Positions 1 through 6,694 of a DNA stretch of 19,132 nucleotides are shown here, one piece after another. Location: contig JAAXHZ010000262.1 in the NCBI GenBank assembly GCA_012270625.1, positions 1 through 19,132 on the forward strand, given 5' to 3'. The translations under genes were made by a program, and so were the position numbers. Positions within the stretch are counted from its first letter, which is position 1; every line of letters begins with the position of its first letter. The DNA is from Dehalococcoidia bacterium (lineage in GTDB: Bacteria > Chloroflexota > Dehalococcoidia > SAR202 > UBA11138). Below the pieces are notes generated by a model. The model ran no database searches. It was not told the DNA's origin and was given only the letters and a program-made list of their open reading frames with translations.

Positions 1-358
1 CGTGGTCAAGGCTGAGTCCCATGACCCTGTCGCCAGGCTGGATCGTGGCGAAGTAGGCGGCCATGTTGGCCTGCGCGCCGGAGTGAGGCTGCACGTTGGC
101 GTGATCGACGCCGAAGAGAGCCTCGGCGCGCTGAATCGCCAACTGTTCGGTTACGTCAACGAACTCGCATCCGCCATAGTACCGCCTTCCGGGATAACCC
201 TCGGCGTACTTGTTGGTCATCACCGACCCCTGAGCATCCAGGACGGCGCGACTGGCGTAGTTCTCTGAGGCGATGAGGTTTATGTTCTCTCGCTGTCTGC
301 GGATTTCGCTGGCAATGGCCTCCGCGACCTGCGGGTCAGTCTCATGGAGCGTTGTCAT
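1..358 (-). CDS. glyA: Serine hydroxymethyltransferase, N-terminal part (cut by window edge)
   Basis: This is a PLP-dependent cytoplasmic enzyme that interconverts serine and glycine while loading tetrahydrofolate with a one-carbon unit. The 119 residues visible show family landmarks: the INLIASEN motif near residue 30, the [11 protein letters not shown](R)RYYGG block near residues 47-61 and QPHSGAQAN around residue 90. These are diagnostic for GlyA and leave little room for another assignment. The ATG at 358 is preceded by a purine-rich AAAGG stretch about 10 bases upstream. The PLP-binding lysine and the C-terminal domain lie beyond the left edge. The gene is transcribed divergently from the DUF1232 gene across a 224-bp intergenic region that carries a candidate promoter and a palindromic element. 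Confidence 0.97.
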   Translation of the reverse strand, partial: MTTLHETDPQVAEAIASEIRRQRENINLIASENYASRAVLDAQGSVMTNKYAEGYPGRRYYGGCEFVDVTEQLAIQRAEALFGVDHANVQPHSGAQANMAAYFATIQPGDRVMGLSLDH

Positions 359-409
359 TCCGTAGTCACTGCCTTTCGCGTCGATGGGTCAGCATATCGA
401 CGTCTTAGA

Positions 410-438
410 ATTGTATTGGGCGGCCTCACGTCGGGCAA
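410..438 (-). promoter_or_regulatory. Candidate sigma-70-type promoter for glyA
   Basis: On the minus strand a -35-like TTGCCC (433-438) and a -10-like TACAAT (410-415) are separated by exactly 17 bp. They lie about 50 bp upstream of the glyA ATG. Each hexamer matches consensus at four or five positions. The palindromic element at 456-488 sits just upstream of this -35. This was found by eye only. Confidence 0.4.
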
Positions 439-455
439 GCCGAAGTGTGGTTGGG

Positions 456-488
456 GAAAAATTTGCACTTATGCAAATTTCTCGGCTG
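456..488. repeat. Palindromic intergenic element, copy 1 (CTTA-centred)
   Basis: A perfect 9-bp inverted repeat (AAATTTGCA at 459-467, TGCAAATTT at 472-480) flanks a 4-base centre CTTA. The right side continues into CTCGGCTG. A second copy at 15680-15712 matches 28 of 33 positions, including the centre and the (C/T)CGGCTG flank that is outside the palindrome. It lies between the divergent genes glyA and DUF1232, 97 bp from the glyA start and 94 bp from the other start. There is no long T-run, and on the minus strand no gene precedes it, so it is unlikely to be a simple terminator. A regulator-binding site or a small dispersed element fits better. Confidence 0.75.
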
Positions 489-524
489 GGGAGCGCTGGA
501 TCGCACCGGCGCTGTAAATGCAGA

Positions 525-553
525 TTCCCATGTGAACGGGTTCGGGCTATAAT
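525..553 (+). promoter_or_regulatory. Candidate sigma-70-type promoter for the DUF1232/YchF-like/crotonase operon
   Basis: A perfect TATAAT (548-553) lies 17 bp downstream of TTCCCA (525-530, 4 of 6 matches to TTGACA). The predicted transcript start is near 560. That is followed at once by a strong purine-rich ribosome-binding stretch (563-576) and the ATG at 583. Confidence 0.6.
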
Positions 554-582
554 CTGTACACGAAGGAGAAAGGGGGTGCCTT

Positions 583-927
583 ATGTTACGTGGTCTGTTT
601 TATCTGCTGAGCATGACCGGCATCCCGCGTATTATTTTCAGGCTGATGCTGGACAGGCGGGTGCCGTTCAGGCTGAAGCTGCTGCTCCCGGCGGCGATCG
701 CGTATATCATTCTGCCCATCGATCTGGTTCCTGATTTCATTCCCTGGGGTCTGGGCAGGTTTGACGATCTGCTGGCGCTCGTGATAGCGGGACTGATGTT
801 CATGCTGCTCGCGCCGAGAGAAGCGCTCATGGAAGCGTCCGGCTCGCCCCAACAGGACGGAGCGAGACACGACGCTGGTAAGGGCAAGAGGGTGATCGAC
901 GGCGAGTTCAGGAGACTCGACGAGTGA
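583..927 (+). CDS. YkvA/DUF1232 family small membrane protein
   Basis: This 114-residue protein has the YkvA (DUF1232) signature at residues 41-62: a YIILPIDLVPDFIP stretch followed by a Gly-x-x-Asp-Asp pair. Hydrophobic segments at about residues 32-50 and 62-78 suggest two membrane-associated helices. The tail (from about residue 80) is polar and charged. The molecular function of the family is not established. The ATG at 583 is well placed, with AAGGAG about 15 bases upstream and a GGGGG stretch closer. It is the first gene of a probable three-gene operon, 18 bp from the YchF-like gene. The family call is firm and the cellular role is unknown. Confidence 0.85.
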   Translation: MLRGLFYLLSMTGIPRIIFRLMLDRRVPFRLKLLLPAAIAYIILPIDLVPDFIPWGLGRFDDLLALVIAGLMFMLLAPREALMEASGSPQQDGARHDAGKGKRVIDGEFRRLDE

Positions 928-945
928 TTCAGCGCGTCTGACCAC

Positions 946-2043
946 ATGCAGATCACGATCATCGGACTGCCGTACAGCGGCAAGACTACCATCTTCAACG
1001 CTGCCACAAGAGGCTCCGCGCAAATCGCGCAATACTCCGGGTCTTCCAAGCCCAACATCGGAGTCGCCAAAGTGCCGGACGCCAGACTCGATCCGCTGAC
1101 CGAGATCTTCCGGCCGTCCAAGACTACTCCCGCAGAGGTAACCTACGTCGATCTTCCAGCGGCTCCTGACGGGCTTGGAAAGACCAAGGGAGTATCTGGC
1201 GCGTATCTGAACCAGCTTCAGACCGCAGACGCGCTGACGATAGTCGCGAGAAGCTTCGAGGACCCATTCGTTCCAGACGGTGGAGATGGCGTCGATGCGT
1301 TTCGCGACATCGAGACCATGCTCTACGAGCTGACGTTCGCTGACCTAGAGATACTGGAACGCCGAATCGATCGGATCGACGAGAACAGCAAGGGCGCCCG
1401 GTCGGGGGAGCGTGACGCGCTGCTACGGGAGCGAGCGCTGATGTCCGCGCTCAAGGAGGGACTGGAGTCCGGAGTTCCAGTGCGAAATCAGAAGTTGAGT
1501 GCGGACGAACACAGACGAGTCAACGAGTTCCAGTTCCTCACCGCCAAGCCGGTGATCGTCGTGGTAAACGCCGGAGAGGCGCAGGCAGCCCAGATCGGCA
1601 GGATTCAGGCAAGGCTCGACTCAGAGGTGGCGGAAAGCGGCGTGCTGACCACTGTGCTGATGGGAAGCCTGGAGATGGAGCTAGGCCAGATGTCACCCGA
1701 AGACGAGGCCGAGTTTCGAGAGTCACTGGGCGTCGGGGAATCTGGGCTGGACAGGATGGTGCAACTGTCCTACAAGGCGCTCGACCAGATCACGTTCTTT
1801 ACTGGCGGGCCGAAGGAGGTCCGCGCGTGGACGATCACCAACGGCGACTCCGCCGAGCGCGCGGCCGGCACGGTTCACTCTGATATGCAGCGCGGCTTCA
1901 TAAGGGCCGAAGTCGTGACATACGATGACCTGGTGCGCTGCGGAAGTGAGGCCGAGTCGAGGAGACAGGGAGTCCTCCGACAGGAAGGCAGGGGGTACGT
2001 GGTCAGAGACGGGGACGTGATACACGTCCTGTTCAACGTATAG
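946..2043 (+). CDS. YchF/OLA1-like P-loop NTPase with divergent G motifs
   Basis: The 365-residue protein has the length and layout of YchF/OLA1: an N-terminal G domain, a helical insertion (about 115-200) and a C-terminal TGS-like (DUF933) domain from about residue 281 to the end. That last domain is very well conserved (TFFTGGPKEVRAW, RGFIRAEV, DGDVIHVLFNV). The P-loop GLPYSGKTT (7-15) is intact. The Walker B/G3 site reads DLPA (69-72) instead of the DIAG usual in YchF, and the base-specificity motif reads NAGE (208-211) in place of NVNE. YchF proteins bind ATP or GTP and associate with ribosomes in stress and redox responses. This divergent version may differ in nucleotide preference or hydrolysis. 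The ATG at 946 has only a weak ribosome-binding site, so translation may be coupled to the gene 18 bp upstream. Confidence 0.85.
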   Translation: MQITIIGLPYSGKTTIFNAATRGSAQIAQYSGSSKPNIGVAKVPDARLDPLTEIFRPSKTTPAEVTYVDLPAAPDGLGKTKGVSGAYLNQLQTADALTIVARSFEDPFVPDGGDGVDAFRDIETMLYELTFADLEILERRIDRIDENSKGARSGERDALLRERALMSALKEGLESGVPVRNQKLSADEHRRVNEFQFLTAKPVIVVVNAGEAQAAQIGRIQARLDSEVAESGVLTTVLMGSLEMELGQMSPEDEAEFRESLGVGESGLDRMVQLSYKALDQITFFTGGPKEVRAWTITNGDSAERAAGTVHSDMQRGFIRAEVVTYDDLVRCGSEAESRRQGVLRQEGRGYVVRDGDVIHVLFNV

Positions 2044-2059
2044 AGACCGGGAGGTCAGG

Positions 2060-2902
2060 ATGGGTTATCAGTTCATCGAATATCAGGCATCAGATGGCAT
2101 AGGTCGAGTCAGGCTGAACAGGCCGGAGAAGCTCAACGCGCTCAGCCGCGAGCTGCAGGACGAGCTCGTGGACTGCATGGAGCAGGCAGACGACGACCCG
2201 GACGTTCGCGTTATGACACTGAGGGGAAACGGCAGAGCGTTTTGCGCGGGGTATGACATCACTCCACCATCGACACCGGACGCTCAAGCCGCGGCACAGG
2301 CGCAGAGGGACAACATCCGCGCGGATATTCACCGATTGAAGCGCACTCCCAACACGATGAACCGTATTCTGAACCTCAGCAAGCCGGTGATCGCAGGGAT
2401 ACATGGTTACTGCATCGCGGGCGGAACGGACCTGGCGATGCACTGCGACATTGTCATCGCGGCGGACGACTCGCAGATCGGTTTCCCGCCGGTACGTTCC
2501 ATGGGCACGCCACCCACTCACATGTGGACGTACATGGTGGGGCCGCAGTGGGCCAAGTGGTTCCTCCTGACAGGCGAGTCAGTGTCGGGAAGCCGCGCCG
2601 AGGAGCTTGGGCTGGTGTGGAAGTCGGTGCCCGGCGAGGGTCTCGACGCCGCGGTAGAAGACCTTGCGCGAACGATGGCAAGGATACCCTGGGAGCTACT
2701 GGCGGCCAACAAGAGCATCGTCAACAAGGCTATGGACCTGATGGGACGCTCCACACTCCAGCACATCGCGGCTGAGACTGACGCGATCGCGCACCAGGCG
2801 CCGATCGTCAAGGAGTTCAGCAGGATCGCGCGGGAAGAGGGTCTAAAGGCAGCGCTGGACTGGAGGGACGGTCCATTCAGGGACTATCGCGGCAGCGAGT
2901 AG
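2060..2902 (+). CDS. Enoyl-CoA hydratase/isomerase (crotonase) family protein
   Basis: The 280-residue protein has a complete crotonase fold. The oxyanion-hole motif RAFCAGYD is at 59-66, the second glycine-rich strand HGYCIAGGTDLAMHCD is at 115-130, and the C-terminal helices follow. Family members bind acyl-CoA thioesters and catalyse hydration, isomerisation or related steps. The two glutamates used by canonical hydratases are absent: the first position is Asp124 and the second (the Glu of the usual GxPE motif) is Pro144. Ordinary enoyl-CoA hydration is therefore doubtful, and an isomerase, hydrolase or C-C lyase role is possible. The ATG at 2060 follows GGGAGGTCAGG, a good ribosome-binding site. 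It lies 16 bp after the YchF-like gene and ends 1 bp short of the convergent peptidase gene. Confidence 0.9.
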   Translation: MGYQFIEYQASDGIGRVRLNRPEKLNALSRELQDELVDCMEQADDDPDVRVMTLRGNGRAFCAGYDITPPSTPDAQAAAQAQRDNIRADIHRLKRTPNTMNRILNLSKPVIAGIHGYCIAGGTDLAMHCDIVIAADDSQIGFPPVRSMGTPPTHMWTYMVGPQWAKWFLLTGESVSGSRAEELGLVWKSVPGEGLDAAVEDLARTMARIPWELLAANKSIVNKAMDLMGRSTLQHIAAETDAIAHQAPIVKEFSRIAREEGLKAALDWRDGPFRDYRGSE

Positions 2903-2903
2903 G

Positions 2904-4193
2904 CTACAGCTTCAGCAGCCTGGACAGGCGCTTGCGGCCCCGGCATGGTCCGACGACTGCCAGGTTGAGATGATCGTCGATCAGGTTCTGAGACGCCACC
3001 CGGCACAAGTCTTCGGTCGTTACGGCTTTCACTCGTTCCACGACGTCGTCCACATTCAGTATCGCACCGCGCACCATCTCCTGACTGCCCATCCATGCTG
3101 AGACCGCGCGGGTGTCCTCCATTCTGAGCATCAAGCGCCCGGCGACGAGCTGCTTGGCGCGCTCTACCTCGTGATCGTCGATCGAATCGCGGACTGCCGC
3201 AATCTGCTCCAGGATCGCGGGCACTGCCTCATACGCGCTCGCCGGATCGACTCCGGCTGTGATAATGAAGGCGCCTGTGTCTCTGAAGTGGGAGACGCCA
3301 CTGTGGACGTCGTAGGCGAGGCCCCTATTCTCGCGCAGCTCGACGAACAGCCTGCTGCTCATGCCTCCACCCAATATGACGCTAAGGAGATCGAGCGCGA
3401 AGATGTCGGGGTCGTCCAAGGCGAGGCCGGGCAGGGCGATTGACAGGTGAAGCTGTTCGGTCTTCCTGTACTCAAGCCTAAGCTGTGACTGCCGCTGCTG
3501 GCTCACGACTGGTGCGGGTGGGTATTTCACGCCATCAGGCCAGTCCCACGACAGCTTCTCGACCTCGGAGACGACGTAAGAATGAGGAACGCCGCCGGCC
3601 ACGCTAATGACGGTGTTGGAAGGCGTGTAGTACTCGCCCATATGCTTGATGAGCATATCCCGGTCGATGGAATCGACCGACTCGTGATTCCCGCCTATGT
3701 CCCGTCCAAGCGGGTGATCAGGCCAGAGCATCTCATCTATCAGCGAGTCAACTCGCGAGGCGGGATAGTCGTTGATCATGGCAAGCTCTTCGTGGATGAC
3801 ATGTCTTTCTTTCTCGATGTCATCCTGTCTGAAGAGCGAGTTTCGCAACATGTCCAGGATCAGGTCCACACTCTCCGAGAAGTACGGCTGGGCGACCTTG
3901 CACCAATAGGCAGTCATCTCCTGCTCGGTGCCAGCGTTAATCATACCGCCGGTGGACTCGATCTGGGCGCTGATGTCCACAGGATCGGGCCGGCGTTCGG
4001 TGCCCTTGAATACCATGTGCTCGACGAAATGCGAGACTCCGGCCCGGTCGTCGGCCTCGTACCTGGACCCCACGCCGACGTAAGCAGAGATCGACACCGA
4101 CCTGGTGTGGGGCATTTCACACGATACGACGCGCAGGCCGTTGGCGAGTGTTGTCTGCTCATACCGTTGTGAAGATAAACTTCGAGAGACCAT
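2904..4193 (-). CDS. M16 family zinc metallopeptidase (insulinase/processing-peptidase type)
   Basis: The 429-residue protein carries the inverted zinc site HFVEH at 55-59 (His55, His59, catalytic Glu58). The third zinc ligand is probably Glu135, 76 residues later as is usual for the family. The length fits a single M16 subunit with two homologous halves, as in bacterial YmxG/PqqL-like peptidases and mitochondrial processing peptidase. The second half contains the LSVILGGGMSSRLFVELRE block typical of these enzymes. They degrade or process peptides, and this one has no signal peptide, so it is probably cytoplasmic. The ATG at 4193 lacks an obvious ribosome-binding site. An imperfect hairpin lies 48 bp upstream. 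Only one M16 gene is present, so if it works as a heterodimer its partner is elsewhere. Confidence 0.93.
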   Translation of the reverse strand: MVSRSLSSQRYEQTTLANGLRVVSCEMPHTRSVSISAYVGVGSRYEADDRAGVSHFVEHMVFKGTERRPDPVDISAQIESTGGMINAGTEQEMTAYWCKVAQPYFSESVDLILDMLRNSLFRQDDIEKERHVIHEELAMINDYPASRVDSLIDEMLWPDHPLGRDIGGNHESVDSIDRDMLIKHMGEYYTPSNTVISVAGGVPHSYVVSEVEKLSWDWPDGVKYPPAPVVSQQRQSQLRLEYRKTEQLHLSIALPGLALDDPDIFALDLLSVILGGGMSSRLFVELRENRGLAYDVHSGVSHFRDTGAFIITAGVDPASAYEAVPAILEQIAAVRDSIDDHEVERAKQLVAGRLMLRMEDTRAVSAWMGSQEMVRGAILNVDDVVERVKAVTTEDLCRVASQNLIDDHLNLAVVGPCRGRKRLSRLLKL

Positions 4194-4240
4194 CGCATGG
4201 ATTCTAGTTATACGAGACTCACACGGTCAAAGTCGTTTCA

Positions 4241-4269
4241 GGGTCAGAATTCTTGCAAGATTCTAACCC
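4241..4269. repeat. 29-bp imperfect hairpin at the 3' end of the reductase gene
   Basis: The arms 4241-4254 (GGGTCAGAATTCTT) and 4257-4269 pair with one mismatch and one bulged base. The centre is the perfect 10-bp palindrome TCTTGCAAGA. On the minus strand it overlaps the stop codon of the reductase gene (4263-4265) and precedes the M16 peptidase start by 48 bp. There is no T-run after it, so it could be an attenuating or RNA-stabilising hairpin, or an operator for the peptidase gene. Confidence 0.55.
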
Positions 4270-5153
4270 TTTGGAGCAATTTCGACTCCGGCTCGCTCCT
4301 CTTGGACAATAGCGACCGCGCCTGCCGACATGCGGCCGAATCCGCGATTCTGTCCGTCGATGTATCGCTGCTGGGCGATGTTGGACATCTCCATCGGCAC
4401 GCGCAGCTCGCGGCCCAGCTGAGTAGCAAGTCCAACGTCTTTGGCAGCGAGGTCCAGAGCGAATCCAGGCTCGAAATTTCGCTGGAAGATCCCGCCGGGG
4501 AAGCCGTGCATTGAGTTTGTGTTGCCTGAGCTTCCTGAAACCGCGTCATAGAGCGTCTGAGCATCTACACCCCACTTGACGCCCATAGAGAATGCCTCGG
4601 ACAGCAGTACACCGACGCTAAGTCCGACCAGATTGTTGACGATCTTGCACACTGCGCCGGAGCCGAGTCCGCCACAGTACATGACCTTGTCTCCAATCAG
4701 GTCGAGCACGGGCTTGTACTGGTCGTAAGTATCCCTGTCGCCACCGACCATCACGCACAGCGTAGCGGCTTCGGCTCCGGCGGTACCGCCGGAGACCGGG
4801 GCATCGAGCATCTGAATTCCGCTTGTCTCGGCCCGCGCTGCGATCCGCTGGATAGTGGCAGGATCGGTAGTGCTGAGGTCGAACAACGCGCTTCCGCGTC
4901 CGGCTCCACTCAGGATTCCGCCCTCGCCCGACGCGACTTCCTCGACGACCTGTGGCGTCGGCAGCGAAGTGAAAGTAACCTCGCTGTCCTCAGCCGCCTC
5001 ACGAGGGCTGTTCGCCCAAGTTGCGCCGAGAGACAAAAGCTCGTCTGCCGCTTCTCTGTTCAAGTCGTAAACTTTCATATCATGCCCGCCATTCAGCACG
5101 TTCCGTGCCATGTGGCGGCCCATGAATCCAACACCTACGAAACCAACCTTCAT
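4263..5153 (-). CDS. NAD(P)-dependent 3-hydroxyisobutyrate dehydrogenase/tartronate-semialdehyde reductase family oxidoreductase
   Basis: This 296-residue beta-hydroxyacid dehydrogenase has the N-terminal Rossmann motif GFVGVGFMG (4-12), the substrate-loop motif DAPVSGG (117-123), and the catalytic lysine in CKIVNN (Lys170, with Asn174). The C-terminal helical domain is also present. Family members oxidise short beta-hydroxy acids such as 3-hydroxyisobutyrate or reduce tartronate semialdehyde. An acidic residue (Asp30) at the end of the second strand (KVYD) suggests NAD preference. The exact substrate cannot be read from the sequence. The ATG at 5153 follows a GGGGG stretch about 10 bases upstream. 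The gene is divergent from the thioredoxin-like lipoprotein gene and precedes the M16 peptidase gene on the same strand with a 69-bp gap. Confidence 0.9.
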   Translation of the reverse strand: MKVGFVGVGFMGRHMARNVLNGGHDMKVYDLNREAADELLSLGATWANSPREAAEDSEVTFTSLPTPQVVEEVASGEGGILSGAGRGSALFDLSTTDPATIQRIAARAETSGIQMLDAPVSGGTAGAEAATLCVMVGGDRDTYDQYKPVLDLIGDKVMYCGGLGSGAVCKIVNNLVGLSVGVLLSEAFSMGVKWGVDAQTLYDAVSGSSGNTNSMHGFPGGIFQRNFEPGFALDLAAKDVGLATQLGRELRVPMEMSNIAQQRYIDGQNRGFGRMSAGAVAIVQEERAGVEIAPKG

Positions 5154-5186
5154 GTTACGATGCCCCCATTACGATTTATCCGGGAA

Positions 5187-5215
5187 TGGCGTTTCCGTAC
5201 AGCATGGTAACGCCA
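5187..5215. promoter_or_regulatory. Spaced inverted repeat in a divergent intergenic region; candidate operator
   Basis: Perfect 7-bp arms, TGGCGTT (5187-5193) and AACGCCA (5209-5215), are separated by 15 bp. This puts the arm centres 22 bp apart, about two helical turns, as expected for a dimeric regulator. It lies in the 211-bp gap (5154-5364) between the divergent reductase and thioredoxin-like genes. That gap otherwise shows a 7-bp direct repeat TTACGAT (5155-5161, 5169-5175), an 8-bp palindrome CTCGCGAG near 5333-5340 and no convincing promoter. Chance occurrence is possible. Confidence 0.3.
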
Positions 5216-5364
5216 GAGAGACAACCAATCAATGACGGTGTGGATTGCCTGTGCCATGCTGTTGAATCGCTATGGGAAACCGACTCATCTAAAGAGTGCG
5301 TAACCAGAGACACAGCGGCGTCAATTCGCTCGCTCGCGAGTCGGAAAGATCACAGGACCTTCTC

Positions 5365-6693
5365 ATGTTGCATGTTCTCAGCTTGACCCGACGGAATGCT
5401 CCACTACTCGCGCTTACGCTAACCGCACTCGTGTTGTTCGCTGTCGGCTGTTCCTCCAGCGAAGAGAGCGTCGCGCCGGAGGCCACCAGTCCATCGTTGG
5501 CCGTCCAAGCGGCGCCCACGGCGCCCCCCACGATCGCGCCAGCGGCGCCAACTGCCCCGCCCGCGTCACCCACCAGCGCACCGGTTACTCCCACGCCGGA
5601 GCCGGAGCCAGCGGCGGCTGTCAGCGAGTATCCGGCGGCCCCGGAGCTACGGGGGACCGGCGAGTGGATCAACTCAGAGCCGTTCACGCTGACCGGAATG
5701 ATGGAAGACAACAAGGTCGTGCTGATCGACTTCTGGACGTACACGTGCATCAACTGCATCCGCACGCTCCCTTATCTGAGAGTGTGGCACGAGAAGTACG
5801 CAGACCACGGACTCGTAATCCTCGGTGTTCACACGCCTGAGTTCGAGTTCGAGAAAGAGTACGACAACGTAGTCGAGGCGATGGACAAGTTCGCTCTGGA
5901 ATACCCCATTGTTCAAGACAACGACTTCGGCACTTGGCAAGCATTCAACAATCGGTACTGGCCTGCCAAGTATCTGATCGATCACAACGGGAAGATACGC
6001 TACTCCCACTTCGGAGAAGGCGCCTACGACGAGACTGAGATGAAGATCCGCGAAATCCTGACCGAAGCGGGCTACGACGTCAGCGAGGTCACGACTGACA
6101 CTAACCCAGGGCCTCCGATCGCCCAAGCCGCCATGGATGCGACTTCCGCAGCGGACGGGCAGACCCGCGAGCTCTATGCCGGGTACGAGCGCAACTACGG
6201 CACGCTGATGTACGGTGGCGTCCCGCCATACGTGCTCCATGAAGAGTACTACAAGGCGCCGGACGCCGAAGTGATGTACACAGATCCAGGCGAGCATCGT
6301 AATCACTTTCTCTATCTGCAAGGACTGTGGCTCAACACAGCAGAGAGCCTGATCCACGCTCGGGAAACGATGAACCTGGAGGACTATGTAGCGCTGAAGT
6401 TTGTCGGTACGAGCGTAAACGCGGTCATGTCTCCAGGCCAGGACAGCGCGTATGACGTCGTGGTCTATCTCGACGACGCGCCCGTCCCTGAGGAGAGGGC
6501 CGGAAAAGACATCATGTACGACTCCGACGGGAGCAGCTATATCCAGGTAGATGAATCTCGGATGTACTTCCTGGTTGACCAGTCGGAGTTTGGATCCGGC
6601 GAGCTGAGACTGGCGTCCAACTCGCCGGACTTCTCACTATTCGCGCTGACTTTCGGCTCCTACGACGGCGGCGAGCCGGGCAGAGAGTCGTAA
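5365..6693 (+). CDS. DipZ/TlpA-like thioredoxin lipoprotein
   Basis: This is a 442-residue secreted lipoprotein. A signal peptide with arginines at 9-10 and a hydrophobic core ends in a lipobox with Cys29 (LFAVGC). A Pro/Ala-rich linker (about 40-90) follows, then a thioredoxin fold with active site Cys128-Ile-Asn-Cys131 in WTYTCINCIRTLP and cis-proline Pro200. The C-terminal beta-rich domain (about 270-435) resembles the one after the thioredoxin module in the C-terminal part of DipZ proteins. The likely role is extracytoplasmic thiol-disulfide exchange at the membrane surface. I chose the ATG at 5365 because it gives a normal lipoprotein signal and has AGGA 8 bases upstream. The ATG at 5296 would add 23 residues that do not look like a signal peptide. 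The redoxin lipoprotein gene follows 1 bp after the stop. Confidence 0.92.
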   Translation: MLHVLSLTRRNAPLLALTLTALVLFAVGCSSSEESVAPEATSPSLAVQAAPTAPPTIAPAAPTAPPASPTSAPVTPTPEPEPAAAVSEYPAAPELRGTGEWINSEPFTLTGMMEDNKVVLIDFWTYTCINCIRTLPYLRVWHEKYADHGLVILGVHTPEFEFEKEYDNVVEAMDKFALEYPIVQDNDFGTWQAFNNRYWPAKYLIDHNGKIRYSHFGEGAYDETEMKIREILTEAGYDVSEVTTDTNPGPPIAQAAMDATSAADGQTRELYAGYERNYGTLMYGGVPPYVLHEEYYKAPDAEVMYTDPGEHRNHFLYLQGLWLNTAESLIHARETMNLEDYVALKFVGTSVNAVMSPGQDSAYDVVVYLDDAPVPEERAGKDIMYDSDGSSYIQVDESRMYFLVDQSEFGSGELRLASNSPDFSLFALTFGSYDGGEPGRES

Positions 6694-6694
6694 G

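Noticed and set aside
456..488. The palindrome as a Rho-independent terminator
   Set aside because: The stem is A/T-rich, there is no sustained T-tract, and copy 1 has no gene ending before it on either strand. The conserved flank outside the stem also argues against it.
384..734. Plus-strand reading frame spanning the palindromic element, and a similar one at 15577-16146 with a matching ALMQxSRL stretch
   Set aside because: The protein similarity comes entirely from the shared 33-bp DNA element. The frames otherwise overlap promoters and real genes on better-supported frames.
3582..4172. Long open frame (196 codons) on the plus strand opposite the M16 peptidase
   Set aside because: It is antisense to a gene with a complete zinc motif and family-wide similarity. 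It shows no recognisable domain and reflects codon bias of the opposite strand.
5296..5364. Upstream ATG at 5296 as the start of the DipZ/TlpA-like lipoprotein
   Set aside because: It would put 23 polar residues before the signal peptide. The ATG at 5365 has its own ribosome-binding site and gives a normal lipoprotein signal.
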